In this document: piece by piece, positions 25,711 through 35,436 of the stretch | Layout: the number at the start of each line of letters is the position of its first letter | Position numbering within the stretch: position 1 is the first letter of the stretch | Assembly: GCF_047301505.1 (NCBI RefSeq) | Contig: NZ_CP154840.1 | Span: 1,736,001 to 1,800,000, forward strand | Reading direction: 5' to 3' | DNA length: 64,000 nt | Origin: Lysinibacillus_B sp031181585 | GTDB taxonomy: Bacteria > Bacillota > Bacilli > Bacillales_A > Planococcaceae | Translations under genes and position numbers: made by a program | Notes under the pieces: generated by a model | Seen by the model: the letters and a program-made list of their open reading frames with translations, nothing else | Databases searched by the model: none | What the model was told of the DNA's origin: nothing

Positions 25711-26098
25711 CGAGTTAGAGGCTGTGATACCATATGCTTGCCAGCAAAGCCAAAACCTCCGTAAGAACTGGTTAAGCTATTTTTGAGTTTACAAACGATA
25801 AAATCCCTCAGCCTCTTCCCTTGTTGTTCTCTAGCCGGTCTTACGCTCGCCTTCTTTCCTATGCTCCCCACTAAAAAATCCCCCATCTACCCAACAGATG
25901 GCCTGACTGCTTCTCCCACTTATACTGGAAGAGATTCCACTTTGTTTTTACAACGAAAATTGTCTACAATGAAGAGTGGACAAACACTTACATAAAGCGA
26001 GTGCAGCGGGGCTCGTTCTCAAAGATATTTTCTAGTAGGTTAATAGAAAAAGAAACCGATCAGTCAATGAAATTCAGCAATAGAAATGGAGAATGACT
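25711..26098. other. Intergenic region upstream of the type III R-M operon
   Basis: The first half is pyrimidine-rich on the plus strand with no convincing gene. The second half carries the R-M promoter. Confidence 0.4.
25942..25970 (+). promoter_or_regulatory. Promoter of the type III R-M operon
   Basis: TTGTTT (25942-25947), 17-bp spacer, TACAAT (25965-25970), about 130 bp before mod. Confidence 0.5.
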
Positions 26099-28033
26099 AT
26101 GTATCATAAAATGGCCGGAGAATCTACGGATTTCACAAAAACGAATAGCAGAAAGCTGGCCGAGCTGTTTCCAGAAGTCGTAACGGAAGATGGACGTATT
26201 GATTTTGACCAGCTTCGTACGCTGCTTGGCGAAGCAGTCGAACAGGGTAATGAGCGCTATTCCTTCAGCTGGAATGGCAAGAAAGAGGCTTTGCTTGGTG
26301 CGCAAAAACCGTCAAAGGGAACACTGCGGCCGCTTCCAGAGAAGAGCAAGGATTTTGATACAACACAAAACCTTTATATCGAAGGGGATAACCTCGAAGT
26401 CCTCAAGCTTCTTCAAAAATCATATAACAACAAAATCAAAATGATTTATATTGATCCGCCGTACAATACCGGCAAGGATTTCGTTTATAAGGACAATTTT
26501 TCTAAAGGGGTCGACAACTACCTGGAGCAGACAGGGCAGGTCGATTCGGAAGGCAACCGCATGACAACGAATACAGAAAGCAATGGACGCTTCCATTCGG
26601 ACTGGCTGAATATGATTTACCCGCGTTTGAAGCTTGCCCGTAATTTATTGAAGGAAGACGGCGTTATTTTTATCAGCATCGATGACCATGAGCAGAGCAA
26701 CCTGATCAAAGTGTGTGACGAGATTTTCGGACAGCACAATTTTGTTGCAAATCTCGTGTGGGCAAACAAAGAGGGAGGCGGCAGCTCCGATTCACGGCTG
26801 TTCCGTATTAAGCATGAGTATATCGTCTGCTACGCGAAATCGGTGGAAAAGCTTGATATAACAGGGGTGGCCATCAGCAATGAGGACCGCTATAAACTGA
26901 AGGATCAGCATGAAAGTGTACGGGGGCCGTATTACCTGCAAAAGCTTGGCATGGGTTCGATCCAGTATTCCCAGTCGCTCGATTATCCAATACAAGCACC
27001 GGACGGGACAAGTGTTTATCCGGCTGACAACAACAATGGCAAAAAGGCTTGCTGGCGCTGGTCTGAAGCGAAATTCAAATGGGGTGTTGAAAATGATTTC
27101 ATCGTTATCCAAAAGGATTCAAAGGACGTCTGGACAGTATACACGAAGCAATATTTAAAGATGGACAATGACGGTAATCTGATCACCCGCACACAGCGGC
27201 CGCTTGGAATCATCGAGGAATACTCGAGTACACAAGCTTCAAAATTCCTCGATAGTATCGGAATGGGGAATATATTTGATTATTCAAAGCCTGTCAATCT
27301 GATTCAGTACTTAATTGACCGTGTCGTGACAGAGGAAAACGAAATCATCCTTGACTTCTTTTCCGGCTCTGCCACAACAGCACATGCAGTGATGAAGCGA
27401 AATGCCGAGGATGGGAAAAACCGCCGCTTCATTCTTGTGCAGCTGCCTGAACCGCTTGCGGAAAATGCGGACGGCTACAGTACGATCTGCGATATCGGCG
27501 AAGAGAGGATCCGCCGGTCTGGAGAGAAAATAAAGGAAGCAATGATAGAAAGCGTGAAAAATGCAGGATTATTAGGGAATGACCAGCTGAATCCTGAAAA
27601 ACTCGATACCGGCTTTAAGGTGCTCAAGCTTGATAAGTCGAATATCCGTGACTGGAATACAGATTTTGATCACCTTGCAGACGAGCTAGAACTGTTTGAA
27701 GAGGTCTTTGTCGAGGGACGCTCCGAGCTTGATATCGTCTATGAAATGATGCTGAAGAATGGAATAGAGCTTACAAGTCCAGTTGCTGTGTTCCAGGTGG
27801 ACGGAAAGAATATCTACAATGTCGCACACGGACGTTTGTTTATTTGCCTTGATGATCACATTGACCGGCAAATTGCAGCCGCGATTGTTGAAGCGCAGAA
27901 GAAGTCAGGGGTTGGAATGGGTTCTGTGATCTTCAAGGATGCAGGCTTTGGCGGCAATGATGCAGAAAAACTGAACTGCTATGAATATCTGAAGGATGCG
28001 GGTTATCCAGAAGATAATCTGCTGTCTATTTAG
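26099..28033 (+). CDS. mod: Type III restriction-modification DNA methyltransferase (Mod)
   Basis: A 644-aa adenine methyltransferase, beta-class order: catalytic DPPYNTGKD (motif IV, about 118-126) first, SAM-binding ILDFFSGSATTAHAVM (motif I, about 416-431) late. The 200+ residues between are the target-recognition domain that sets sequence specificity. Two ATGs 6 nt apart; 26099 has GGAG at proper spacing. The res gene follows 11 bp later. Mod alone methylates; Mod plus Res restricts. No simple-sequence repeat suggesting phase variation is visible. Confidence 0.93.
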   Translation: MYHKMAGESTDFTKTNSRKLAELFPEVVTEDGRIDFDQLRTLLGEAVEQGNERYSFSWNGKKEALLGAQKPSKGTLRPLPEKSKDFDTTQNLYIEGDNLEVLKLLQKSYNNKIKMIYIDPPYNTGKDFVYKDNFSKGVDNYLEQTGQVDSEGNRMTTNTESNGRFHSDWLNMIYPRLKLARNLLKEDGVIFISIDDHEQSNLIKVCDEIFGQHNFVANLVWANKEGGGSSDSRLFRIKHEYIVCYAKSVEKLDITGVAISNEDRYKLKDQHESVRGPYYLQKLGMGSIQYSQSLDYPIQAPDGTSVYPADNNNGKKACWRWSEAKFKWGVENDFIVIQKDSKDVWTVYTKQYLKMDNDGNLITRTQRPLGIIEEYSSTQASKFLDSIGMGNIFDYSKPVNLIQYLIDRVVTEENEIILDFFSGSATTAHAVMKRNAEDGKNRRFILVQLPEPLAENADGYSTICDIGEERIRRSGEKIKEAMIESVKNAGLLGNDQLNPEKLDTGFKVLKLDKSNIRDWNTDFDHLADELELFEEVFVEGRSELDIVYEMMLKNGIELTSPVAVFQVDGKNIYNVAHGRLFICLDDHIDRQIAAAIVEAQKKSGVGMGSVIFKDAGFGGNDAEKLNCYEYLKDAGYPEDNLLSI

Positions 28034-28044
28034 AGGTGAGCAGC

Positions 28045-31029
28045 ATGAAAATACAATTTGATGAATTAACGTACCAAACAGAAGCCATTCAATCGGTCAT
28101 CCGACTATTTGAAGGGCAGCAAATCCGCAAATCGGACTTTACGATTGCAGGAGACGACAGACAAGGAAAGCTGTTTGGTGAAAAAGGAGTCGGCAACCGG
28201 GTCGAACAAGACCGTGCCCGCATGCTGCGGAATGTCCAGCAAATCCAGATTGATAATGGAATCCCTGTATCGGATGAGCTGCCGGAGCTGTTTCCGCAGT
28301 TTAATATTGAAATGGAAACAGGGACGGGTAAGACATTCGTCTATTTAAAGACGATTCTTGAATTAAACCGGTCGTACGGCTTCACGAAGTTTGTTATTGT
28401 CGTCCCATCTGTAGCCATAAAAGAAGGTGTCATGAAGACACTTGAAATAACAAAGGACTACTTTAAAGCGCAGCTGAACGGTTTGATTTATCGTTCCTTC
28501 ATGTACGACAGCAAGCGGTTAAATGAAGTCCGCGATTTTGCGCAGAGCGAATCGATTGAGATCATGGTCATCAATATCCAGGCGTTCTCGAAAAGCAGTA
28601 AAAACGAGGACAATATGAACATCATCTACCGTAAGGATATGGACTCCTTGTTCGGTATTGCACCCATCGAGCTCATTGCAGAGACGAATCCGGTTGTTGT
28701 CATCGATGAGCCGCAAAGCGTGGACAATACGGATAATGCAAAAAAAGCGATTGCTGCATTAAATCCCGCTGTTACGTTCCGCTACTCGGCTACACATAAA
28801 AATACGGACTACCCGCTGCTCTATAAGTTAGGACCGGTAGAAGCTTACGAGAACAAGCTCGTGAAGCAAATCGAGGTAGCGGGCATTCGGCACAATACGG
28901 ACGGCAACGAGGCATATATACGGCTGCTGGCGATTAAAGCGACAAAAAGTGCTGTTGCGGCAACCGTAGAAATGTACGAAAAGTCCAAGACAGACATTAC
29001 AAAAAAGGAAATCAAGCTTAAGCAGGGCGACGATTTGTATATCAAATCGAAGCGAATTTCCACCTATGAAAAGCTGGGCTTTGTCAAGGAAATCTCCGCG
29101 GAGCCCGGCAATGAATACATCGAGCTATCAGGCGAGCCGTCTATCATCAGGCTGCGGGAATCGGTGGAAAACGACCGGCAGATCAAGCGTGCCCAAATCC
29201 GCAAAACGATTGAGGAGCACCTGAACAAGGAGCTTACACTAAATCCGCTCGGCATCAAGGTGTTGAGCCTGTTTTTCCTTGATAATGTAGCAAACTACCG
29301 TCAGTATGATGAGGCAGGCAGTCCGCTAAAAGGCGAGTACGCCCGCATATTTGAAGAGGAATACGAACAGCTGATCAGCCTGGACAAATACCGCTCGCTG
29401 CGGGACCGAGCAATTCCTGCTGTGGATATACATGACGGGTACTTCGCTCAGGACGGTAAGGGAAGATTGAAAAATACAAGCGGCGAAACGCAGGCGGATG
29501 AAAGTACGTATCAAATCATCATGAAGGATAAGGAAGACTTGCTGACGTTCTATGATGAAGAGAAAGGCCAGGTAAAAAGGGCGAACAAGCTGCGCTTTAT
29601 CTTCTCCCACTCGGCACTGAAGGAAGGCTGGGACAACCCGAATGTCTTTCAGATCTGCACGCTCATTGAATCGAAGGACACGATAACGAAAAGGCAGAAA
29701 ATCGGCCGCGGCCTGCGTATTGCCGTCAATCAGCAAGGCGAACGGGTACCGGGCTTTGAGGTCAACACACTGACCGTCATGGCAAATGAAAGCTATGAAG
29801 ATTTCGCCAAAGGGCTGCAGCGCGAGTATGAGGAGGAAGGCGTTCAGTTCGGCATGTTTGATGATATGGTATTCAGTGCGATTATCCTGGAGATCGAAGA
29901 GCACACGGGCATCAAAAAGCCGCTTGGGCGCGAGCATTCAACGGAGCTTGTCCGCCATATGTGCGAGAACGGTTATATCGATAACCGCAGCAAAGGGACA
30001 GAAAAATTAGCGAAGGCACTTCAGGAAGGGACGTTTGAACTGCCTGAACGTTTTACCTCTCTTGGAGAACGAGTAAAGGAAAAGGTACTGGAAGTAATCA
30101 AGCGGAAATTTGACAGCAGTAAGGTCGATATTAAAAATCGGGACGAGCGAGTCTCTGTCAAAGTGAAAAAGGAGGCACTTGCTGGTCCGTTCCTTGAGCT
30201 GTGGGAGAAAATTAAATATAAAACAAACTACTCCATATCGTTTGATTCAGAACAGTTCATCCACAGTGCCGCTGAAAAACTGGCCGATGAGCTTGAAGTA
30301 AGACTGGCAAAGCTGGAATACATGAAGGCAAGTCTCGTACAGGCCGCATCAGGAATTGATACGGGAGAACAAACAGTTACTAGTATTGAAGCGTCTAAGC
30401 AAGAATACCGGGAAGTACCTGACATTGTGAGCTATTTACAGCATGAGACGAAGCTCACGCGAAAGACAATTATCGCGATTCTAAAGGAAAGCGGCACGCT
30501 GACGGACTTCAAACGCAACCCGCAGCTGTACATGATGCAGACCGCACGTATTTTGAATGCAGCAAAACGCCTGGCGATGGTCGATGGTGTCAAATACGAA
30601 AAGCTGCCAAGCGGGGAAGCCTATGACCAGCAGCTGTTTCTTCAAGAAGAGCTCATCAGCTATAAGGACAATACAGTGGAAGTAAAGGGCGACCGCTCGC
30701 CGTTTAAGCACATCATTGTGGACTCCGAGGTAGAGCGCGCGTTTGTGAAGGAATGCGAGCAGGATGAAAACGTGAAAAGCTACATCAAGCTGCCTTCTTG
30801 GTTCAAGGTGAAAACACCGCTCGGACCGTACAATCCGGACTGGGCCATTCTGCTTGAAAAATTCGGCCAGGAACGACTGTATTTCATTGTGGAAACGAAG
30901 GGCAGCACAGCGTCTGAAGACATCCGTCCGACCGAGCTTGCGAAGATCAAATGCGGAAGAAAGCATTTCGCTGCACTCGATACAGGCGTAGTCTTTAAAA
31001 AGACGACAAGTGAGAGAAGTTTGTATTAG
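28045..31029 (+). CDS. res: Type III restriction endonuclease subunit (Res)
   Basis: A 994-aa SF2 helicase-nuclease. Helicase motifs: METGTGKTFVYLKT (Walker A, about 91-104), VVVIDEPQSVD (motif II, with DEPQ), FRYSATHK (motif III) and RQKIGRGLRI (motif VI). The C-terminal PD-(D/E)xK nuclease is PDWAILL followed by FIVETKG (about 931-953). Full length for the family. ATG 28045 follows AGAGGTGAG. With mod it forms a complete, apparently intact system. The pair looks more G+C-rich than its neighbours, compatible with horizontal gain. Confidence 0.93.
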   Translation: MKIQFDELTYQTEAIQSVIRLFEGQQIRKSDFTIAGDDRQGKLFGEKGVGNRVEQDRARMLRNVQQIQIDNGIPVSDELPELFPQFNIEMETGTGKTFVYLKTILELNRSYGFTKFVIVVPSVAIKEGVMKTLEITKDYFKAQLNGLIYRSFMYDSKRLNEVRDFAQSESIEIMVINIQAFSKSSKNEDNMNIIYRKDMDSLFGIAPIELIAETNPVVVIDEPQSVDNTDNAKKAIAALNPAVTFRYSATHKNTDYPLLYKLGPVEAYENKLVKQIEVAGIRHNTDGNEAYIRLLAIKATKSAVAATVEMYEKSKTDITKKEIKLKQGDDLYIKSKRISTYEKLGFVKEISAEPGNEYIELSGEPSIIRLRESVENDRQIKRAQIRKTIEEHLNKELTLNPLGIKVLSLFFLDNVANYRQYDEAGSPLKGEYARIFEEEYEQLISLDKYRSLRDRAIPAVDIHDGYFAQDGKGRLKNTSGETQADESTYQIIMKDKEDLLTFYDEEKGQVKRANKLRFIFSHSALKEGWDNPNVFQICTLIESKDTITKRQKIGRGLRIAVNQQGERVPGFEVNTLTVMANESYEDFAKGLQREYEEEGVQFGMFDDMVFSAIILEIEEHTGIKKPLGREHSTELVRHMCENGYIDNRSKGTEKLAKALQEGTFELPERFTSLGERVKEKVLEVIKRKFDSSKVDIKNRDERVSVKVKKEALAGPFLELWEKIKYKTNYSISFDSEQFIHSAAEKLADELEVRLAKLEYMKASLVQAASGIDTGEQTVTSIEASKQEYREVPDIVSYLQHETKLTRKTIIAILKESGTLTDFKRNPQLYMMQTARILNAAKRLAMVDGVKYEKLPSGEAYDQQLFLQEELISYKDNTVEVKGDRSPFKHIIVDSEVERAFVKECEQDENVKSYIKLPSWFKVKTPLGPYNPDWAILLEKFGQERLYFIVETKGSTASEDIRPTELAKIKCGRKHFAALDTGVVFKKTTSERSLY

Positions 31030-31036
31030 AGGTTGG

Positions 31037-31077
31037 AAAGAGGGTATGAATTAAGATTTCATACCTTCTTTCTTTAG
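31037..31077 (+). terminator. Terminator of the R-M operon
   Basis: A 14-bp stem (31037-31050 with 31058-31071, one G-U pair) followed by CTTTAGG, 8 bp after the res stop codon. Confidence 0.65.
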
Positions 31078-31168
31078 GTTAGTAAAGGATTTTAATAATT
31101 ACAATTCATACATGCTTAGTAAACCGAGGTAAGTACCTCCTAGAGAGGTTAACAATAAAGCCTGTAAA

Positions 31169-32527
31169 TTACTTATGTTTATATATAGGTATTTCCACAA
31201 GAACCTCACCAGAATGTTGAGGAGTATTCTTGAGTGTAATTTTTCCATTATGTTGATTAATTATCTTCTTAGCAAAGGTTAATCCCAAGCCATAATGGTT
31301 ATTACTCGTGCGTCCGTTATTTTCTGTATAGAACAACTCAGCTGCTTTTTTTAGAGATTCTTCTGAAAAACCTGGTCCATAATCGGTGATGGTGAAATGA
31401 ATCAAATTTCGACTTTGGGTCACTTTAATCTGCAATCTTTCATGCGCAGGTGTTCTTTCTATTCCATTTAGAACGATATTATTTATAGCTCGGATAAATA
31501 GAGGGGGATCTATGAGAATGTTTGTATCTCTTTCTGTATAATCTTCAAGTAATACATGAGTGCCCAGGCTTTTAACTCCAACTGCTAACGTATGTAAAAA
31601 ATCATTAACAGATACTTCTTCCACAATCAACTCAACTTGCTTATTATTTAAGTTTATATCGATAACATCCTGAATATATCGCTCAATTTGTGTAATAGAA
31701 TTCATGATGTCATAAAAGCTTTCCTGAAGATTATCATTTGTTATCATAGACTTTAATAATTCTGTATTTCCTTTTATAATAGTCAATGGGATTTTTATAT
31801 CGTGTATTAAATAATTGATTTGTTCCGTCTTTGAGTTAGTAATTTGTATTTCTTTTTGTATCGACTCAACTAGCGCTTCTGAAAGGCTTTCCATTGCCTC
31901 CATGACATTCGTATATTCTGTAAACCGAACTTTTGGAAATTCAAAGTTCAAATCTCTTTCTTTAATTTTATTTGTTACTATAATTAGTTTTTCATTTTCT
32001 TGGATAATCGTATGAGAAAAACTCCTTATATTCCAGATTAAATAGATTACATAAACCAAAATAGAGAAGCTGGCTAACAAGACTCCGGGATTAGGAAAAA
32101 CTCTTCTTAATTCAATATTTGCAAATTGGATTTTCAGATTGTAATGGATTAATATCATTTCATATGGAGTCTCATATTTTATAAAAGAAGTGAGTTCATC
32201 AGTAGTGCGAGCGTTCAGAAAAGCTTTTTCTACATTTTGGATATTTTTAGAACTCATATTACTTTCAATGAGCGTGTTTGTCTGTTTATCAAAAATTGCA
32301 AAATCTAACTCAGAGGGAATAAGGCTGGAATCAATAGTATCGGTCTTCACTATTTCATTTTTTATTTCTTCTGCTTTTTTAATAGGGGCGTTTGCTGGAA
32401 GAAAAAGGTGTTGGCCGATGCCCCATGTCACAAATATGATATTGAATAGCAGAATAAGCAAACCAACCAAGATGATCTTTATTATCCATTTCGCAAAATA
32501 AACGGATAAGGTATTTTTTACTCCCAT
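31169..32527 (-). CDS. Sensor histidine kinase, NisK/SpaK/CprK-like
   Basis: A 452-aa membrane kinase. Two transmembrane helices (about 14-36 and 150-172) enclose a ~115-aa extracytoplasmic sensor. The phospho-acceptor is His in LIHDIKIPLTIIKG (about residue 241), a variant shared by lantibiotic-type kinases. ATPase boxes: INNIVLNGIERTP, DYGPGFSEE, HYGLGLTFAKKII. ATG 32527 overlaps the regulator's end. With the LanFEG-type transporter it probably senses a lantibiotic or other cationic peptide. Confidence 0.88.
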   Translation of the reverse strand: MGVKNTLSVYFAKWIIKIILVGLLILLFNIIFVTWGIGQHLFLPANAPIKKAEEIKNEIVKTDTIDSSLIPSELDFAIFDKQTNTLIESNMSSKNIQNVEKAFLNARTTDELTSFIKYETPYEMILIHYNLKIQFANIELRRVFPNPGVLLASFSILVYVIYLIWNIRSFSHTIIQENEKLIIVTNKIKERDLNFEFPKVRFTEYTNVMEAMESLSEALVESIQKEIQITNSKTEQINYLIHDIKIPLTIIKGNTELLKSMITNDNLQESFYDIMNSITQIERYIQDVIDINLNNKQVELIVEEVSVNDFLHTLAVGVKSLGTHVLLEDYTERDTNILIDPPLFIRAINNIVLNGIERTPAHERLQIKVTQSRNLIHFTITDYGPGFSEESLKKAAELFYTENNGRTSNNHYGLGLTFAKKIINQHNGKITLKNTPQHSGEVLVEIPIYKHK

Positions 32528-33186
32528 ATATATCCTACTCCCCACACTGTATTAATAGGGGTTAAGCCAAATTGAGCAAATTTTTTTCGTATGACCCGAA
32601 TATGTTCAACAATCGTTGAAAATTGAGAATCACTATCTATTGAATAGACTGATTCATAAATATCTTCTTTGGAAAAGATTTTTCCTTTATGTAATGCAAG
32701 CAATTCACAAATTTTATATTGGGTTTTTGTAAAGGTTATTTCCTCATCTTGGAACATTACTTTTTTTGCTTCTAAATCAATAAAAATATCATGATCGATA
32801 AATACACTTCGAGTTTTTCTTTTTGGTCTAGCTTCTCTTCTCAAATGTGCTTCAATTCGGGCATTTACTTCATGGATACTAAATGGCTTTGTAATATAAT
32901 CATCCCCGCCGATAGATAATCCTTTAATTATAGATGATTCGTCACTTTTAGCTGTCATGAAAATAATAGGAATATGAATTGAAGATCTGATTTTAATACA
33001 AATTTCAAATCCATCTTCTTCAGGCATCATAACATCTAATAGAAGAAGATCATGCTTATTCATAGTCTCTATTGTTAAATCTTTTATAGTTTGGGTAGTA
33101 GTGACCCTGTGATCTTTCATTTCCAACATTTTTTTTATTAATCTTAAAATTGCTGGATCATCGTCAATCGCTAAAATATTTGCCAT
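32518..33186 (-). CDS. OmpR-family response regulator, NisR/SpaR/CprR-like
   Basis: A 222-aa protein: receiver domain with LAIDDDPAILR, phosphorylated Asp in LLLLDVMMPEEDGF and Lys in DDYITKPF, followed by a winged-helix DNA-binding domain ending in TVWGVGYIWE. ATG 33186 has GGAAGGAAA upstream. It precedes its kinase with a 10-nt overlap. A direct TTGAT repeat upstream of the transporter operon is a plausible target. Confidence 0.92.
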   Translation of the reverse strand: MANILAIDDDPAILRLIKKMLEMKDHRVTTTQTIKDLTIETMNKHDLLLLDVMMPEEDGFEICIKIRSSIHIPIIFMTAKSDESSIIKGLSIGGDDYITKPFSIHEVNARIEAHLRREARPKRKTRSVFIDHDIFIDLEAKKVMFQDEEITFTKTQYKICELLALHKGKIFSKEDIYESVYSIDSDSQFSTIVEHIRVIRKKFAQFGLTPINTVWGVGYIWE

Positions 33187-33208
33187 GTGAAATTTCCTTC
33201 CCATTGTA

Positions 33209-33961
33209 TTAAGTTATTGTTTTTCTTCCTTCCCAGTTACTAATCCAGATAATACTAATAATAATGATTCCTATTGTTAAGATCATAAACGAAAAAATCC
33301 CGTTTATTGGAATATAAGTATTAAATGGTAAAATAATGTCTGTTAAATATTCGCTAAAGCGGTTAGCCCATGCCCAAGGAAGGTACACCCAAATTTTATC
33401 GCCTAGTGTAGTTAAAGAAAGAGCGGCAATTATCATGCCTCCAAACCCTAATATACCAGAAATTTCTATTCCATACTTATAGCTAATGTAATGATAGAAA
33501 AAGTATTGAAAAATGGAGCCTGCTATATGAATGATCCCTGTTAAATAGTAAAGCGATAAATTAACCTCCTCTACATTAACTATAAATTTTAAACCCAATA
33601 TATAAATTGAGATAGTAGTGAAGATAGCTAGGCCATAGGAAAATATCATCATGATTATTTGGCTTAAGAAGGTAGTAATTTTGCTCTGAAAAACTCCAAG
33701 CATATTATAAAAATGGCTTGCTTCATTTTCTGCATCTGCAACCATCCCACATATAATAGATATGGCAACAGGTGTACTGACACCAATTATTTCGAAAAAA
33801 ATCCTATAGCTGGTTTCTGGGTACAGTTGAATATTTCTAGAGAGAAAGTACAGCACTAATATGCTAGATAAAAGAATAGGGAGAAGTAAGTGTAGTAGCG
33901 GAAAGTAACTCCTTCTTCTTTTTTTAAATTCTCCCCATATACATCTATAGAATTGCTGCAT
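33209..33961 (-). CDS. Lantibiotic-immunity-type ABC permease (LanG-like)
   Basis: A 250-aa protein with six predicted transmembrane helices, the size and topology of LanG/MutG permeases. The start overlaps the stop of the upstream permease (TAATG). Third gene of a LanF-E-G order. Assignment rests on the operon and the ATPase type more than on residue motifs. Confidence 0.75.
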   Translation of the reverse strand: MQQFYRCIWGEFKKRRRSYFPLLHLLLPILLSSILVLYFLSRNIQLYPETSYRIFFEIIGVSTPVAISIICGMVADAENEASHFYNMLGVFQSKITTFLSQIIMMIFSYGLAIFTTISIYILGLKFIVNVEEVNLSLYYLTGIIHIAGSIFQYFFYHYISYKYGIEISGILGFGGMIIAALSLTTLGDKIWVYLPWAWANRFSEYLTDIILPFNTYIPINGIFSFMILTIGIIIISIIWISNWEGRKTIT

Positions 33962-34719
33962 TATTTCACCTCCAGTTTCTTGAAAGATTGCATCGTTATA
34001 GAGGTAAGTATAAAAAAGAATAGAAGGCTTATGAACAATGCAATAGGGATCACCGAATCATTTAGGAGTTCATCATTTTGCGGCAAGGGGATACCATTAG
34101 AATGTAACTTTGTTATTGGCATGACCACTCTCAAATGCCAGCTATATGGAACCATCCACCAATCTTCTGTAGGAGCAAAGATAGAACCTAAATTTAAGTT
34201 ACACATAGTGTTAAATAATAAAGTGATAAACAGATTTGTTTTCCTCGAAAGCCACAAACAAAATGGTATCTGCCATAACGTGACAATAAAAGTATAGATG
34301 ATGGCTAATATACAAGATGAAACCGAAATTAAATGAGGTGTCGTCCGAATCAATATACTTGTTAAGAGTAGTAAAATAATCAAAAAAAATGAACCGATAG
34401 CCATACAGCCTGTAATCAATAAAACTCTACTTAGTTCCTTTCTCTTCAGGTTTAAGGGTAGGCCGACTATTGATTTAAAACTGGTACCTTTTTTTTCAAG
34501 ACTATTTAAAAGTCCTCCCGCAATGGCGATAAAAACCGACACCCATATGATTCCCCAATGATTTACGATTGTTTCTGCAGATAGCTTTAAAATATCTAAG
34601 CCTCCAAGAGAATTAAAGCCCAGCGCAAGAAGTGAACATAGTAGAGGGATAATAAATATAATCTTTCTTATATTAGTTCGTTTGGTTTTCAATATTTCTG
34701 ATTTTACGTATAAATACAT
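33961..34719 (-). CDS. Lantibiotic-immunity-type ABC permease (LanE-like)
   Basis: A 252-aa protein with about six hydrophobic helices. The NSLEKKGTSFKSIVGLPL segment resembles the cytoplasmic loop conserved in LanE/MutE permeases. It follows the ATPase with a 12-bp gap and is coupled to the LanG-like gene. Confidence 0.78.
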   Translation of the reverse strand: MYLYVKSEILKTKRTNIRKIIFIIPLLCSLLALGFNSLGGLDILKLSAETIVNHWGIIWVSVFIAIAGGLLNSLEKKGTSFKSIVGLPLNLKRKELSRVLLITGCMAIGSFFLIILLLLTSILIRTTPHLISVSSCILAIIYTFIVTLWQIPFCLWLSRKTNLFITLLFNTMCNLNLGSIFAPTEDWWMVPYSWHLRVVMPITKLHSNGIPLPQNDELLNDSVIPIALFISLLFFFILTSITMQSFKKLEVK

Positions 34720-34731
34720 TTAGTTATCCCC

Positions 34732-35436
34732 CTACAAAGTCTGAATATTTTCTATGACCTCGCTAAATAGCTCCTCTAAATTTTTATGGGAATTATATTT
34801 CCCTTCGTAGCCTATTTTGCCATTACTGATGATGCCGATATCATCAGCTAAATGTTGTACTTCGGATAATAAGTGACTTGATAAAAGGACGGTCATGTTC
34901 TGCTGTGTAAAAGAGACAATTAATTTTCTTAGTTCTTGTATACCAATAGGATCTAACCCATTCGTTGGTTCATCAAGGATTAACAGCTTGGGGCGATTTA
35001 AAATAGCAAGCGCAATACCTAGGCGTTGCTTCATCCCCATTGAAAAATGCATAACTCTTTTATTTCCTGTATTTGTTAAACCTACAATTTCCAGCACTTC
35101 TTGAATTCTTTCTTTTGATAATCCCAAAATCGTAGTAATGACATCTAAATTTTCTTCAGCAGTTAAATTACCATAAAGCGGAGCATGTTCAATCAGAGAT
35201 CCAATATCCATCAGATCAGTTCTGTTCCAAGGCTTTCCGTTAAAGATCACTTCACCGGAAGTAGTCTTAAGCAAACCAGCTATAATTTTTAATGTTGTAG
35301 ATTTTCCGGCACCATTTGGTCCTAAAAGTGCATAAATAGTATTTTTCCTAACATTTATAGAAACATTATCTAGCACAACTGACTTCCGGTATGTCTTTGT
35401 AAGATTTTTTATTTGCAAAATATATTCATCCTTCAT
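34732..35436 (-). CDS. Lantibiotic-immunity-type ABC ATPase with E-loop (LanF-like)
   Basis: A 234-aa ATPase: Walker A GPNGAGKST (39-47), signature FSMGMKQRLGIA, Walker B LLILDEPTNGLD. The Q-loop position reads IGSLIEHAPLYGNLTAEEN with Glu (residue 83) in place of Gln, the E-loop that marks LanF/BcrA-type peptide exporters. ATG with AAAGGAG. It heads an operon with two permeases and a two-component system but no lantibiotic gene, so resistance rather than self-immunity is likely. Confidence 0.88.
   Translation of the reverse strand: MKDEYILQIKNLTKTYRKSVVLDNVSINVRKNTIYALLGPNGAGKSTTLKIIAGLLKTTSGEVIFNGKPWNRTDLMDIGSLIEHAPLYGNLTAEENLDVITTILGLSKERIQEVLEIVGLTNTGNKRVMHFSMGMKQRLGIALAILNRPKLLILDEPTNGLDPIGIQELRKLIVSFTQQNMTVLLSSHLLSEVQHLADDIGIISNGKIGYEGKYNSHKNLEELFSEVIENIQTL

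Noticed and set aside
25783..25995. 70-codon plus-strand frame before the R-M operon
   Set aside because: No ribosome site, unusual Ser/Pro/Leu composition, and it runs across the predicted R-M promoter.
29326..29937. Long antisense frames inside res (29326-29937 and 30481-30966, minus strand)
   Set aside because: They lie wholly opposite a well-supported helicase-nuclease, have no ribosome sites and give no recognisable protein pattern.
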